From positions 1 to 41,871 of IMG/VR virus record IMGVR_UViG_3300034061_000726: a stretch of 41,871 bases of DNA, one strand, 5' to 3'. Shown here in pieces: positions 1 through 5,374 of the stretch. The position numbers and the translations under genes were made by a program. The notes under the pieces are model-generated. The model was not told the origin of the DNA and ran no database searches. It worked only from the letters and a program-made list of their open reading frames with translations. Position 1 is the stretch's first letter. The number at the start of each line of letters is the position of its first letter. The DNA comes from a virus.

Positions 1-381
1 GCACGTTCGCTATCATCGCCGCCTTCTTGATGAACTTGGCCTTCTTGTTTGCGCTCAGGTTCTTGTTGACGATTCTGTGCGTCGAGTTCCAGAACGACGG
101 CTCGTTGTCCCGAATGTGGCGGAATTGAACTTCATCCTCAAGCAGCCGAGCAACTTGGGTTGCTGTGCTGACGATCTTCCTGTTCTGGCTGATGCAGTCA
201 AGCACGGCTTGCGACGTAATCGCAGCAATGACGTTTGCCGGCAGTTGGGTCAAGTAAGGATGCGCTCGATGCCGGCGACCTGGGCGTCGAGCCGATTCGG
301 AAATCCAGCGCTTGATTGATTCTTCGAGCTTGGAGACGCACTCACCCAACAACCGCTGGCCGGCGTCCGTCGTGCTCTCAA
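1..381. repeat. Terminal overlap of contig, left copy
   Basis: Bases 1-381 repeat 41491-41871 at a constant offset of 41490. I found three differences, at 80 (C versus T), 173 (G versus A) and 254 (G versus A). The repeat lies inside the RNA polymerase gene, whose reading frame continues across the joined ends. It is therefore the overlap of a circularly closed assembly and not a packaged direct terminal repeat. Confidence 0.93.
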
Positions 382-469
382 GGCCAACTTCACGCGCCTT
401 GTTGATCCTGTTCCAGTATCGGCTCTTGCCGAGCTCCGTCATTTCCTTGTTGACTTGGGATTGATCCAT
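1..469 (-). CDS. Single-subunit phage RNA polymerase, N-terminal part (split by contig end)
   Basis: This is the first 156 codons of the T7-type RNA polymerase whose remainder is at 39569-41871. The frame matches exactly when the 381-base end overlap is collapsed, giving a protein of about 796 residues against 883 in T7. The start is the ATG at 469, preceded by a strong Shine-Dalgarno sequence, AAGGAGGAAT, four to five bases upstream. Just before that lie a palindrome (483-498) and a terminator hairpin (503-532), so the polymerase is the last gene of the early region and is reached by readthrough. It would transcribe middle and late phage genes. The split is an artefact of where the circle was opened. 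Confidence 0.92.
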   Translation of the reverse strand, partial: MDQSQVNKEMTELGKSRYWNRINKAREVGLESTTDAGQRLLGECVSKLEESIKRWISESARRPGRRHRAHPYLTQLPANVIAAITSQAVLDCISQNRKIVSTATQVARLLEDEVQFRHIRDNEPSFWNSTHRIVNKNLSANKKAKFIKKAAMIANV

Positions 470-482
470 AATTCCTCCTTGG

Positions 483-498
483 GTTTACTTGTGTAAAC
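483..498 (-). promoter_or_regulatory. GTTTAC palindrome, RNA polymerase copy
   Basis: On the coding strand this reads GTTTACACAAGTAAAC: perfect 6-bp arms around ACAA. The centre lacks a Shine-Dalgarno sequence, which instead follows separately as AAGGAGG. This shows the palindrome is kept independently of the ribosome binding site. It directly follows the T-run of the terminator at 503-532. Confidence 0.85.
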
Positions 499-502
499 TA
501 AA

Positions 503-532
503 GCCCCCGCCAATCTTACGACTGACGGGGGC
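503..532 (-). terminator. Terminator-like hairpin before RNA polymerase gene
   Basis: On the minus strand a stem begins GCCCCCG and closes with CGGGGGC, extended by three more pairs including one wobble, and is followed by TTTA. It lies after the DUF932 gene and before the polymerase gene. The T-run is short, so partial termination or RNA processing is also possible. Confidence 0.65.
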
Positions 533-573
533 GCTCACAGGAGAAACCTGTACCAGTTTACTGGGTTAGTTCG

Positions 574-1383
574 TCACGACTCAGCACTACTCTGAAATTC
601 AGCGACGATCTGCTCCGGCGTCTTGCGCTCCAACTCGAAGGCTTCCTTAGCCAAGCGGTGCAGGGAACCGAAGCGGGCGGTAGACGCGAACTCGCTGCGT
701 CCACGGAAGTACGACGTGAAGGCGTTGTACAGCGACCAGAGCGTCCTGGGCTTGAACTCGTGGTGCTCGGGCGTATGCCAATGCCGCCACACCTCACCGA
801 TGCCGGTCGCCGGGATGATGTTCCGGCGCATCGACTCCATGATCATGTAGTCGCTGCGGCTGCGATCGACGCTGACGTGCTCATACTCCTCGAACATGTC
901 GATCGTAGCGGCAGCACGGAGCCGCACGGTCTTCGCGGACAGCTGCACGAAGTGGTCGAGACGCTTGAACACGAGCCCCGTGTGGCGGGTCTTGAGCGCC
1001 AACTCCGCGCTCATCATGCCGTTCGTGCACACGGCGACCCGAGTTCCGACGCCCGTACTGATCGCACGGCTCTTGTCGTAACTGTTCATAATCGCCGCCT
1101 CGAACCCCAGGTCGTCGCGAACCGGGAGCCCCTCTCCTGCGAGGCTGAACTTCGTCACGAACTGGAAACCGTTGGAGAAGTGCACAGGTTCGGACAGCCT
1201 GAACCCCTCCTTCTCCAACTGGACGGCCCACTTGTTGACCAGATCCATCTGCGGGACGGCGCTGTACGAGGACGTCGAAGGCGGGACGGTGATCGCCCGG
1301 ACCTGACTCTCCGTGAGTGCTGAGCCCCAACGCTTGTTGGTGTAAGTGGACGGACGGGCGGGAATGGTTGCGATTGCAGTCAT
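574..1383 (-). CDS. DUF932-like early protein
   Basis: The 269-residue product resembles the DUF932 family of phage- and plasmid-encoded proteins. The clearest stretch is near residues 98-122, where an asparagine-serine-tyrosine-aspartate run is followed by a small glycine-rich segment and the V-C-T-N-G motif typical of that family. The molecular function of the family is not established. The ATG at 1383 uses AGGAG in the palindrome at 1388-1403 as its ribosome binding site. It is the second gene of the last early cassette, after the 122-residue gene, and is followed by a terminator and then RNA polymerase. Early expression from the sigma70 promoter at 1842-1870 is inferred. Confidence 0.8.
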   Translation of the reverse strand: MTAIATIPARPSTYTNKRWGSALTESQVRAITVPPSTSSYSAVPQMDLVNKWAVQLEKEGFRLSEPVHFSNGFQFVTKFSLAGEGLPVRDDLGFEAAIMNSYDKSRAISTGVGTRVAVCTNGMMSAELALKTRHTGLVFKRLDHFVQLSAKTVRLRAAATIDMFEEYEHVSVDRSRSDYMIMESMRRNIIPATGIGEVWRHWHTPEHHEFKPRTLWSLYNAFTSYFRGRSEFASTARFGSLHRLAKEAFELERKTPEQIVAEFQSSAES

Positions 1384-1387
1384 TGAA

Positions 1388-1403
1388 GTTTACTCCTGTA
1401 AAC
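1388..1403 (-). promoter_or_regulatory. GTTTAC palindrome carrying the Shine-Dalgarno of the DUF932 gene
   Basis: The coding strand reads GTTTACAGGAGTAAAC, four bases before the ATG at 1383 and two bases after the upstream stop. The AGGAG core in the centre and inner arm is the ribosome binding site. Confidence 0.88.
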
Positions 1404-1405
1404 AG

Positions 1406-1774
1406 TTACTTGGACTTGATGTGGTCGGCGAACGCATCAACGATGATGCGACGCAATTCGGGCTTAAGGGTCAAGTGGCGGAACATCTCTGCGGCAAGGA
1501 GGCGGACAAACCACTCGTTCCCCAAGTGCGACGCCATCGCGCTAACGCTGACTTTCTCAGCGAGACGGTCGTAGTTGCACTCCATCGTGTTCTCCGCCAG
1601 GCGGGCGACGTTAATGCGGGACGCGAGGTCTTCCATGTCAATCTCAGCTGCGAGGTCTTTCATGTCAATCTCAGCTGCGAGGTCGCTGAGGATGATCTCT
1701 TCCGCAACGTCGCTCATGCTGAGGTTGCTGACAATGTCGTTAAGGTCAATCGTCAAGGTCACATCGGTCGTCAT
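1406..1774 (-). CDS. Hypothetical 122-residue early protein with 9-residue repeats
   Basis: I do not recognise a family. The N-terminal half is acidic and built from repeated 9-residue units of the pattern D-L/V-A-x-E/R-I, seen near residues 22-58 and likely helical. The C-terminal half is a mixed, probably helical domain ending in basic residues. The ATG at 1774 has GGAG six bases upstream, just after the palindrome at 1785-1800. It is the first gene behind the sigma70 promoter at 1842-1870 and precedes the DUF932 gene, so an early host-directed role is likely but unproven. Confidence 0.8.
   Translation of the reverse strand: MTTDVTLTIDLNDIVSNLSMSDVAEEIILSDLAAEIDMKDLAAEIDMEDLASRINVARLAENTMECNYDRLAEKVSVSAMASHLGNEWFVRLLAAEMFRHLTLKPELRRIIVDAFADHIKSK
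1623..1676. repeat. 27-bp tandem repeat inside the 122-residue gene
   Basis: Two adjacent 27-base units starting at 1623 and 1650 differ at only one base. Each begins gcgaggtc, and a third partial unit starts at 1677. They encode the near-identical 9-residue units of the protein. The period is a multiple of three, so copy number could change without breaking the frame. Confidence 0.85.
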
Positions 1775-1784
1775 ATGTATCTCC

Positions 1785-1800
1785 GTTTACTTGTGTAAAC
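1785..1800 (-). promoter_or_regulatory. GTTTAC palindrome upstream of 122-residue gene
   Basis: The coding strand reads GTTTACACAAGTAAAC, identical to the RNA polymerase copy. The Shine-Dalgarno GGAG follows the palindrome instead of lying inside it. Confidence 0.87.
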
Positions 1801-1813
1801 ACTTGTGAGGCTT

Positions 1814-1834
1814 CGAGCAGGAACACCCTGCTCG
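1814..1834 (-). promoter_or_regulatory. 5' leader hairpin of last early transcript
   Basis: A perfect 8-bp stem (CGAGCAGG with CCTGCTCG) around a 5-base loop starts seven bases after the -10 box, so it sits at the very 5' end of the predicted mRNA. The other early promoters have unrelated sequences that fold the same way. Confidence 0.75.
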
Positions 1835-1841
1835 TATGTAC

Positions 1842-1870
1842 AGTATACCACAATTCGACTGAAATGTCAA
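1842..1870 (-). promoter_or_regulatory. Early sigma70 promoter (last cassette)
   Basis: The minus strand has TTGACA, 17 bases, then TATACT. The spacer ends in AATTGTGG, the same as in three other early promoters. It would be read by host RNA polymerase and drive the 122-residue and DUF932 genes, with readthrough to RNA polymerase. Confidence 0.88.
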
Positions 1871-1877
1871 GGGTATT

Positions 1878-1911
1878 AGCACAACGGGCGGGTCGCTCCG
1901 CCCGAAGTGCT
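1878..1911 (-). terminator. Terminator-like hairpin after the MGLD-type gene
   Basis: AGCAC and GTGCT arms flank an inner 7-bp stem CGGGCGG/CCGCCCG with symmetric two-base internal loops. It lies between the stop codon at 1921 and the next promoter. There is no T-run, so termination efficiency is uncertain. Confidence 0.55.
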
Positions 1912-1920
1912 ACAGGAGTT

Positions 1921-2289
1921 TCAGTAGTCACCGGCGTAGTACGGATTGATCCCGTCGTCAAGCAGGCGCGTGGCGAAGCCAACAAACTTGCCAATCTCGT
2001 AGATGTGGCGACCATCCACGCGATTCCCGAACCCGTACCAGTCGTCGCCACACGACAGCCAAATGCGGATGTCTTCAAGCAGGCGGTAGTCTATCCGCAC
2101 CTCGATGCCGTTGAACCTGTTCTCCTTGAGCTGTTCAATCGTGAGATCCTTATCGATCTCCTCTCGCAACTCACGGCGCCGAATCCAGACGTCACGCATG
2201 AACTCGTGCAGGTCGTAGCACTTGCGCCAGTAGGCGAACTCTTGTCTCTTGCTTCCGACGTTGTAGTAGGCGTATTGATCAAGTCCCAT
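1921..2289 (-). CDS. Conserved hypothetical phage protein, MGLD N-terminus
   Basis: The 122-residue product starts M-G-L-D-Q-Y and has a Y-W-R-K...L-H pattern near residues 20-29. I recognise this as a widespread but uncharacterised small phage protein type. The ATG at 2289 has AGGAG seven bases upstream; in-frame codons further upstream are rejected because they overlap the previous gene and lack such a site. It is the last gene of the cassette that includes the GP88-like gene. No catalytic motif is evident. Confidence 0.8.
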   Translation of the reverse strand: MGLDQYAYYNVGSKRQEFAYWRKCYDLHEFMRDVWIRRRELREEIDKDLTIEQLKENRFNGIEVRIDYRLLEDIRIWLSCGDDWYGFGNRVDGRHIYEIGKFVGFATRLLDDGINPYYAGDY

Positions 2290-2303
2290 GTCGTTGCTCC
2301 TGT

Positions 2304-2519
2304 TTAGGTTGGTTCTGAATCGTAAATCTCCCACAGGCGGAGAACGCGGTCTAGATACTCATCCTCGTCAGTAGTGATCCAATAAAGGTCACACCACGGT
2401 GGATCGCGAAGCGTATGGATGAAAGGAATTGCACGGTTGAGTTCTCCTGGGGTTGTTGCGTATCGAATTACGCTTGAAATGCTGTCGCTGATGAACGTTG
2501 TTCGAGGTTCGATGGTCAT
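2304..2519 (-). CDS. Hypothetical 71-residue early protein
   Basis: A small acidic protein with a W-C-D-L-Y-W-I segment and an acidic D-E-D-E-Y stretch near its C-terminus. No family recognised. I use the ATG at 2519; a TTG at 2537 would overlap the stop of the GP88-like gene and add six residues. Neither has a strong Shine-Dalgarno sequence, so expression may depend on coupling to the upstream gene. Confidence 0.65.
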   Translation of the reverse strand: MTIEPRTTFISDSISSVIRYATTPGELNRAIPFIHTLRDPPWCDLYWITTDEDEYLDRVLRLWEIYDSEPT

Positions 2520-2533
2520 TCTTGAATTGTAGT

Positions 2534-3229
2534 TCAATGCTTGCGGTAGTCAACGTTGCGGATCGCACTAGACCAACAAGCACGACACGAACCACACTTG
2601 CCGTCGTTGTCTGGCGCTTGGCATTGGAACCCGACGCCGGCACTCACGGACGAAGTGTGTTGGTGCTCGTTGTTCGTGTATGCGACACCGATCATTGCCG
2701 CGCTGAGCCTGACAACCAAGTTGGTCGGCGGCGTGATGCCGGAGACGTACTGCTTCTCGCGTGTAGGCAGCCAATGACTGACTTCGGGCGTGTACTTCGC
2801 AACGAGGCAGATCAACTTGTAGTGGTTTACACCAAGTAAATCGCCGGAGTCGTGCCACCGAAAGTGCGTGTCGCCTGACTTGCGGATGGCCTGAACCATG
2901 CCGACAGCCCAAGCGATTGGGTCTGACTTGAGGCGATCGAGACGGCGCTGCATTGCTGCCTCGACGTTCTTGAAGACGTACCGACCCTTGAGCGCGTAGC
3001 AACCGCTGCACACGCTGCCCTTGACCTTTCGGAGCTGACTGCCCGTGCGGCAGATCTTGGCGCTGATCGACCAGGCGTGGCCCGGCATCTTGGATGGGGC
3101 TGACAAGCCGCCCGTGACTGAATCTAACTGACCCCAAGTCCTGACCGCCGGCGCCGCGGCTAGCGCTGCGACGAAGTCGTCCTCGGATACTGAGGCAATG
3201 TCTCGTCCTGTGAGCACGTTCAACTGCAT
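2534..3229 (-). CDS. GP88-like phage protein
   Basis: The 231-residue product resembles the gene-product-88 domain family of phages. Visible features are a K-M-P-G-H-A-W-S-I segment near residues 47-55, a Cys-x-x-Cys-Tyr-Ala motif (C-S-G-C-Y-A near residue 75), an N...R repeat region after it, an R-W-H-D-S-G-D-L motif near residue 125, and a C-terminal C-G-S-C-R-A-C cluster suggesting metal binding. The family's function is unknown. The ATG at 3229 has AAGGA upstream, just after the stop of a 30-codon membrane ORF. A near copy of the early palindrome (2825-2841, one arm mismatch) lies inside this gene. Confidence 0.85.
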   Translation of the reverse strand: MQLNVLTGRDIASVSEDDFVAALAAAPAVRTWGQLDSVTGGLSAPSKMPGHAWSISAKICRTGSQLRKVKGSVCSGCYALKGRYVFKNVEAAMQRRLDRLKSDPIAWAVGMVQAIRKSGDTHFRWHDSGDLLGVNHYKLICLVAKYTPEVSHWLPTREKQYVSGITPPTNLVVRLSAAMIGVAYTNNEHQHTSSVSAGVGFQCQAPDNDGKCGSCRACWSSAIRNVDYRKH

Positions 3230-3233
3230 GGTT

Positions 3234-3326
3234 TCAATCCTTTTTGAAGTAAGACGGGAGGAAGTACGCTGCTGCGCTGATGGCTATTGCGACGTACAGC
3301 GCGACTACTAAGTGACGAAAGGTCAT
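3234..3326 (-). CDS. Putative 30-residue membrane protein
   Basis: The ATG at 3326 opens 30 codons ending in TGA. The middle is a continuous hydrophobic helix (L-V-V-A-L-Y-V-A-I-A-I-S-A-A-A-Y-F-L), followed by a short K-K-D tail: a single-pass membrane peptide. It lies between the palindrome at 3338-3353 and the GP88-like gene, filling what would otherwise be a long leader. The AGGAG in the palindrome is about 16 bases away, which is long, so translation is less certain than for its neighbours. Confidence 0.55.
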   Translation of the reverse strand: MTFRHLVVALYVAIAISAAAYFLPSYFKKD

Positions 3327-3337
3327 GTGGGTGGGTG

Positions 3338-3353
3338 GTTTACTCCTGTAAAC
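3338..3353 (-). promoter_or_regulatory. GTTTAC palindrome, GP88 cassette start
   Basis: The coding strand reads GTTTACAGGAGTAAAC, identical to five other early copies. It opens the cassette with the 30-codon membrane ORF and the GP88-like gene. Confidence 0.87.
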
Positions 3354-3366
3354 AAACTGTGTGAGC

Positions 3367-3383
3367 CGGAAGACGATCTTCCG
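3367..3383 (-). promoter_or_regulatory. 5' leader hairpin, GP88 cassette
   Basis: CGGAAGA and TCTTCCG form a perfect 7-bp stem with a TCG loop, eight bases after the -10 box. The sequence differs from the other leaders but the stem length and position match. Confidence 0.75.
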
Positions 3384-3391
3384 ATGTGTAC

Positions 3392-3420
3392 ATTATACCA
3401 CAATTCGACTGATCTGTCAA
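3392..3420 (-). promoter_or_regulatory. Early sigma70 promoter (GP88 cassette)
   Basis: The minus strand has a perfect TTGACA, a 17-base spacer ending AATTGTGG, and a perfect TATAAT. Confidence 0.92.
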
Positions 3421-3463
3421 GTGTTTTACACCGCAGCGGGAGCCGGCCCTGGCCCCCCGCGAT

Positions 3464-3474
3464 CGCTATCATCG
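3464..3474. repeat. ATGATAG motif, copy 1
   Basis: The 11-mer cgctatcatcg (minus strand CGATGATAGCG) lies in the gap between a terminator and the next promoter, surrounded by GC-rich GGCC/CCGG runs. The same core occurs in the other two intercassette gaps. Confidence 0.6.
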
Positions 3475-3491
3475 GCCGGCGCGGTGAAGCG

Positions 3492-3525
3492 AAAAAAACC
3501 CCCACGTCCACGGGCGACGCAGGGG
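3492..3525 (-). terminator. Intrinsic terminator of the central early cassette
   Basis: On the minus strand a 10-bp stem starting CCCCTGCGTC and closing GACGTGGGGG is followed by seven T. It lies after the 89-residue gene and the palindrome at 3547-3562. Confidence 0.82.
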
Positions 3526-3546
3526 CAAACGGATGAGTCGGGTTGA

Positions 3547-3562
3547 GTTTACACAGGTAAAC
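3547..3562 (-). promoter_or_regulatory. GTTTAC palindrome spanning a stop codon
   Basis: The coding strand reads GTTTACCTGTGTAAAC. The TAA stop of the 89-residue gene is part of the right arm, so the palindrome encodes the last residues and the stop. A terminator follows. Confidence 0.85.
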
Positions 3563-3818
3563 GGGTTAACCGCTCGACCAACAGACCGCGGTAGTACCCG
3601 CGCAGCCAGGCCAAGCAAGTGGCGGCTGGATAACTGCACATCTCAAAGTAAATCGGATCGTTTGAGGTGTCGTTCCTAGAGACTGCGGTAACGACCCACT
3701 CCGATGAAGCCCCGCGCCGAAGCCCCACCTTACGCGCGTCTCCGAGCTCGTAAAGGCATTCGTTGATCCCGGCGACAAAGTCTTCGAGTTCTTCCTTTGA
3801 AACCCTTGGCTTTCGCAT
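3549..3818 (-). CDS. Hypothetical 89-residue early protein
   Basis: No family recognised. The N-terminus is basic, followed by a predicted helix (S-K-E-E-L-E-D-F), and the C-terminal part has Y-F-E-M-C-S-Y-P and a W-L-R-G-Y-Y-R-G run. The ATG at 3818 overlaps the TAA of the preceding 91-residue gene (TAATG), with AGGAG nine bases upstream, indicating translational coupling. Its stop codon lies inside the palindrome at 3547-3562. It is the last gene of its cassette. Confidence 0.75.
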   Translation of the reverse strand: MRKPRVSKEELEDFVAGINECLYELGDARKVGLRRGASSEWVVTAVSRNDTSNDPIYFEMCSYPAATCLAWLRGYYRGLLVERLTRLPV

Positions 3819-4093
3819 TAGTAGGTGCTCCTGTTGGCGGTGCTCGTTTCGGCCATGACGTAGTACACTCCCCGCTCGAAGTGCTTCAAGAACTGACCGA
3901 CCTGGTACAGCGTCTTGATGTGATCTCCGGTGAACTCGAATTCGCGGATCGTTTCGGGCGACATTGTGCCCAACTCTTGAATCAATTCGACTTGCCGGTA
4001 CAGCGTCGGCCAATCAAACGGGACGGGAACAAAGGCGCGTCCGGGGTTAGCGTGGTCGATCGAGGCGGGAGGAAGAGTGCAAGGGTCTTTCAT
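3818..4093 (-). CDS. Hypothetical 91-residue early protein
   Basis: No family recognised. The sequence has a proline-rich N-terminus, a helical L-Y-R-Q-V-E-L-I-Q-E-L-G segment near residues 31-42, and a Y-Q-V-G-Q-F-L-K-H-F segment near residues 63-72. The ATG at 4093 uses AGGAG of the palindrome at 4098-4113, nine bases upstream. It follows the Api92-like gene and overlaps the next gene by one base. Confidence 0.77.
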   Translation of the reverse strand: MKDPCTLPPASIDHANPGRAFVPVPFDWPTLYRQVELIQELGTMSPETIREFEFTGDHIKTLYQVGQFLKHFERGVYYVMAETSTANRSTY

Positions 4094-4097
4094 GGTG

Positions 4098-4113
4098 GTT
4101 TACTCCTGTAAAC
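4098..4113 (-). promoter_or_regulatory. GTTTAC palindrome between Api92-like and 91-residue genes
   Basis: The coding strand reads GTTTACAGGAGTAAAC, beginning two bases after the upstream TAA and ending four bases before the next ATG. It fills nearly the whole intergenic space. Confidence 0.88.
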
Positions 4114-4115
4114 GG

Positions 4116-4613
4116 TTAGTTGCAGTCTGAAAACGAGAACTCGGACAGACGGACGGGCATCTCAGAGCGCGCTTCACGCTCCCATTCGACGCCGACTTCC
4201 CTGAACTTTTTGATCCACGAATAGGTCAAAGACCATCGTGTGAGCGAAAACTCTTCGGTGAAGTCGATTGTGAATTGCAGCGCTTTGTAAATGCGCGCGA
4301 GTTCAATGATCACAGGCAACGGCGGAGCGTTGGCCGTGAGGAACTCAATGCGGGCGCAGCCGTGCTGCAACTCCCAGCGTTCGCAGTCTGTGGCGTCCCA
4401 CTTCGTGCCCCAATGCTTGTTGCGCCATTCCTCCCATGCGGAGCCCGTGAGCAACTCGGGCGGCATCTGAACCGCCATATTGAACGTGAATTCGGGGGAG
4501 CACCGCCCAAACTCTCGGTTTCTTGCAACAGCCGCTTTGGCGTTGCGAAGGAAGGACTCGATTTCGTCGTGAGACCCGTGGACGTGAAGGACGTTTTGAA
4601 CGTAGTTTGCCAT
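4116..4613 (-). CDS. Api92/DUF1281-like ferredoxin-fold protein
   Basis: The 165-residue product resembles the plasmid and phage family that includes YubB and Api92 (ferredoxin-like fold). The N-terminus M-A-N-Y-V-Q-N-V-L-H-V-H-G matches the usual start of that family. The stretch near residues 46-75 (M-A-V-Q-M-P-P-E-L-L, then W-R-N-K-H-W-G-T-K-W-D-A) is its hallmark. The biochemical role is unknown. The ATG at 4613 uses the palindrome AGGAG. A terminator hairpin abuts the palindrome upstream, so this gene is reached only by readthrough or by a promoter I cannot see. Confidence 0.83.
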   Translation of the reverse strand: MANYVQNVLHVHGSHDEIESFLRNAKAAVARNREFGRCSPEFTFNMAVQMPPELLTGSAWEEWRNKHWGTKWDATDCERWELQHGCARIEFLTANAPPLPVIIELARIYKALQFTIDFTEEFSLTRWSLTYSWIKKFREVGVEWEREARSEMPVRLSEFSFSDCN

Positions 4614-4614
4614 T

Positions 4615-4630
4615 GTTTACTCCTGTAAAC
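4615..4630 (-). promoter_or_regulatory. GTTTAC palindrome fused to a terminator
   Basis: The coding strand reads GTTTACAGGAGTAAAC, one base before the ATG at 4613. Its first bases (GTTTAC) act as the end of the preceding terminator hairpin. Confidence 0.88.
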
Positions 4631-4658
4631 CCCCGCCCGGAGTTCATCCGGGCAGGGG
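4631..4658 (-). terminator. Terminator-like hairpin upstream of Api92-like gene
   Basis: On the minus strand CCCCTGCCCGGA pairs with TCCGGGCGGGG around TGAAC, and TTT follows. It is nearly the same sequence as the terminator at 6231-6262. The short T-run and the position directly before a ribosome binding site suggest attenuation or processing instead of full termination. Confidence 0.65.
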
Positions 4659-4671
4659 ATTGGTTGGTTGA

Positions 4672-5121
4672 TCAGACCGGGCAGGTGGACATATCGAGGA
4701 ACTCCGAAACCATCGGGGTCGGCGCCATCGGGCGCACCTTGTCCGTCAGACACTTCTGAAGGACGGCGTAGAGCGCGTCGGTGCTGAGGTGCTGCCAATT
4801 GATGATCTGGGTTCCCCACATCGTGTAGGCTTGCATCGCCATGTGCGCGAACGCCATCTTGGCGTCTTGGCGTTCGCCGTCGGTCAGACCGAGTTCGTCG
4901 GCCCTGTCGGCGAATTCCTTCTGGGTCGGCAGGATGCAGCCGAGGTACTCCGCGAACACTTCGCGTTCCGTGCTCTCGGGCGCGATTTCGCTGTCGTACT
5001 TCAATGCGGCCTGCAAGATGCTGCACTTTTCGGCCTCGATCAACTTGTTGATCCCGCGGTTGCGGATCTTGCGGAGCTTTTCAATCTTGGCTTCGTTGCG
5101 CTGTGCGTAGTAGGTGAACAC
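4672..5121 (-). CDS. Hypothetical 149-residue early protein
   Basis: No family recognised. The sequence looks mostly helical: a basic N-terminal helix (Q-R-N-E-A-K-I-E-K-L-R-K-I-R), then E-R-E-V-F-A-E-Y-L near residues 52-60 and a long Met- and Ala-rich helix near 86-100. The start is GTG at 5121, with AGGAG of the palindrome at 5126-5141 nine bases upstream. It is the first gene behind the sigma70 promoter at 5183-5211. Confidence 0.78.
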   Translation of the reverse strand: MFTYYAQRNEAKIEKLRKIRNRGINKLIEAEKCSILQAALKYDSEIAPESTEREVFAEYLGCILPTQKEFADRADELGLTDGERQDAKMAFAHMAMQAYTMWGTQIINWQHLSTDALYAVLQKCLTDKVRPMAPTPMVSEFLDMSTCPV

Positions 5122-5125
5122 TTGT

Positions 5126-5141
5126 GTTTACTCCTGTAAAC
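5126..5141 (-). promoter_or_regulatory. GTTTAC palindrome before 149-residue gene
   Basis: The coding strand reads GTTTACAGGAGTAAAC, four bases before the GTG start. Confidence 0.88.
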
Positions 5142-5155
5142 CGGACTCTGACTGG

Positions 5156-5172
5156 GCGGAGACGTTCCCCGC
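5156..5172 (-). promoter_or_regulatory. 5' leader hairpin, third cassette
   Basis: GCGGGGA and TCTCCGC form a 7-bp stem (one G-U pair) with an ACG loop, ten bases after the -10 box. The same 17-base element occurs at 5968-5984. Confidence 0.75.
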
Positions 5173-5182
5173 CGCTGAGTAC

Positions 5183-5211
5183 ATTATACCACAATTTGGC
5201 TGACGTGTCAA
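5183..5211 (-). promoter_or_regulatory. Early sigma70 promoter (third cassette)
   Basis: Perfect TTGACA, 17-base spacer ending AATTGTGG, and perfect TATAAT on the minus strand. Confidence 0.93.
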
Positions 5212-5293
5212 GCGTATTAAGTGGAGCGAATTGACTACAGTTGTTGTCAAGTGTAGTAGCTACGATCCAACTGGTCGGCCAGGGCCGGCCCCC

Positions 5294-5304
5294 CGCTATC
5301 ATCG
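5294..5304. repeat. ATGATAG motif, copy 2
   Basis: Same 11-mer core as at 3464. Here CCCG and CGGG arms flank a 7-base loop, making a small hairpin in the terminator-to-promoter gap. Confidence 0.65.
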
Positions 5305-5321
5305 GGCGCTGGGCACGGCAA

Positions 5322-5348
5322 AGAAAAACCCCGGATTGCTCCGGGGTT
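5322..5348 (-). terminator. Intrinsic terminator of second cassette
   Basis: On the minus strand AACCCCGGA, a GCAA loop and TCCGGGGTT are followed by a T-rich run (TTTTTCTTT). This is a textbook intrinsic terminator. Confidence 0.9.
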
Positions 5349-5358
5349 CGAGGTGCGT

Positions 5359-5374
5359 GTTTACTCGTGTAAAC
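5359..5374 (-). promoter_or_regulatory. GTTTAC palindrome at end of second cassette
   Basis: The coding strand reads GTTTACACGAGTAAAC and shares its first base with the TAG stop of the 110-residue gene. The terminator follows about ten bases later. No start codon follows, so this copy has no role as a ribosome binding site. Confidence 0.87.

Noticed and set aside
1-381. Packaged direct terminal repeat
   Set aside because: The repeat is inside the RNA polymerase coding sequence and joins its two parts in frame, so it is an assembly overlap. T7-like terminal repeats lie outside the genes.
553-564. Short inverted repeat CCAGT-TT-ACTGG with a GTTTAC-like core
   Set aside because: The arms are only five bases and do not form the GTTTAC/GTAAAC dyad; not counted as a copy.
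658-1323. 221-codon open frame on the plus strand
   Set aside because: Antisense to the DUF932-like gene; composition is that of a shadow frame.
1908-1923. Thirteenth palindrome near the stop codon at 1921
   Set aside because: The plus strand has TACAGGAGT, resembling the palindrome centre, but the arms do not match, so I treat it as chance.
5222-5250. Second promoter with TTGACA at 5245-5250
   Set aside because: No -10-like hexamer lies 15-19 bases downstream on the minus strand; the nearest A/T-rich hexamer is 24 bases away.
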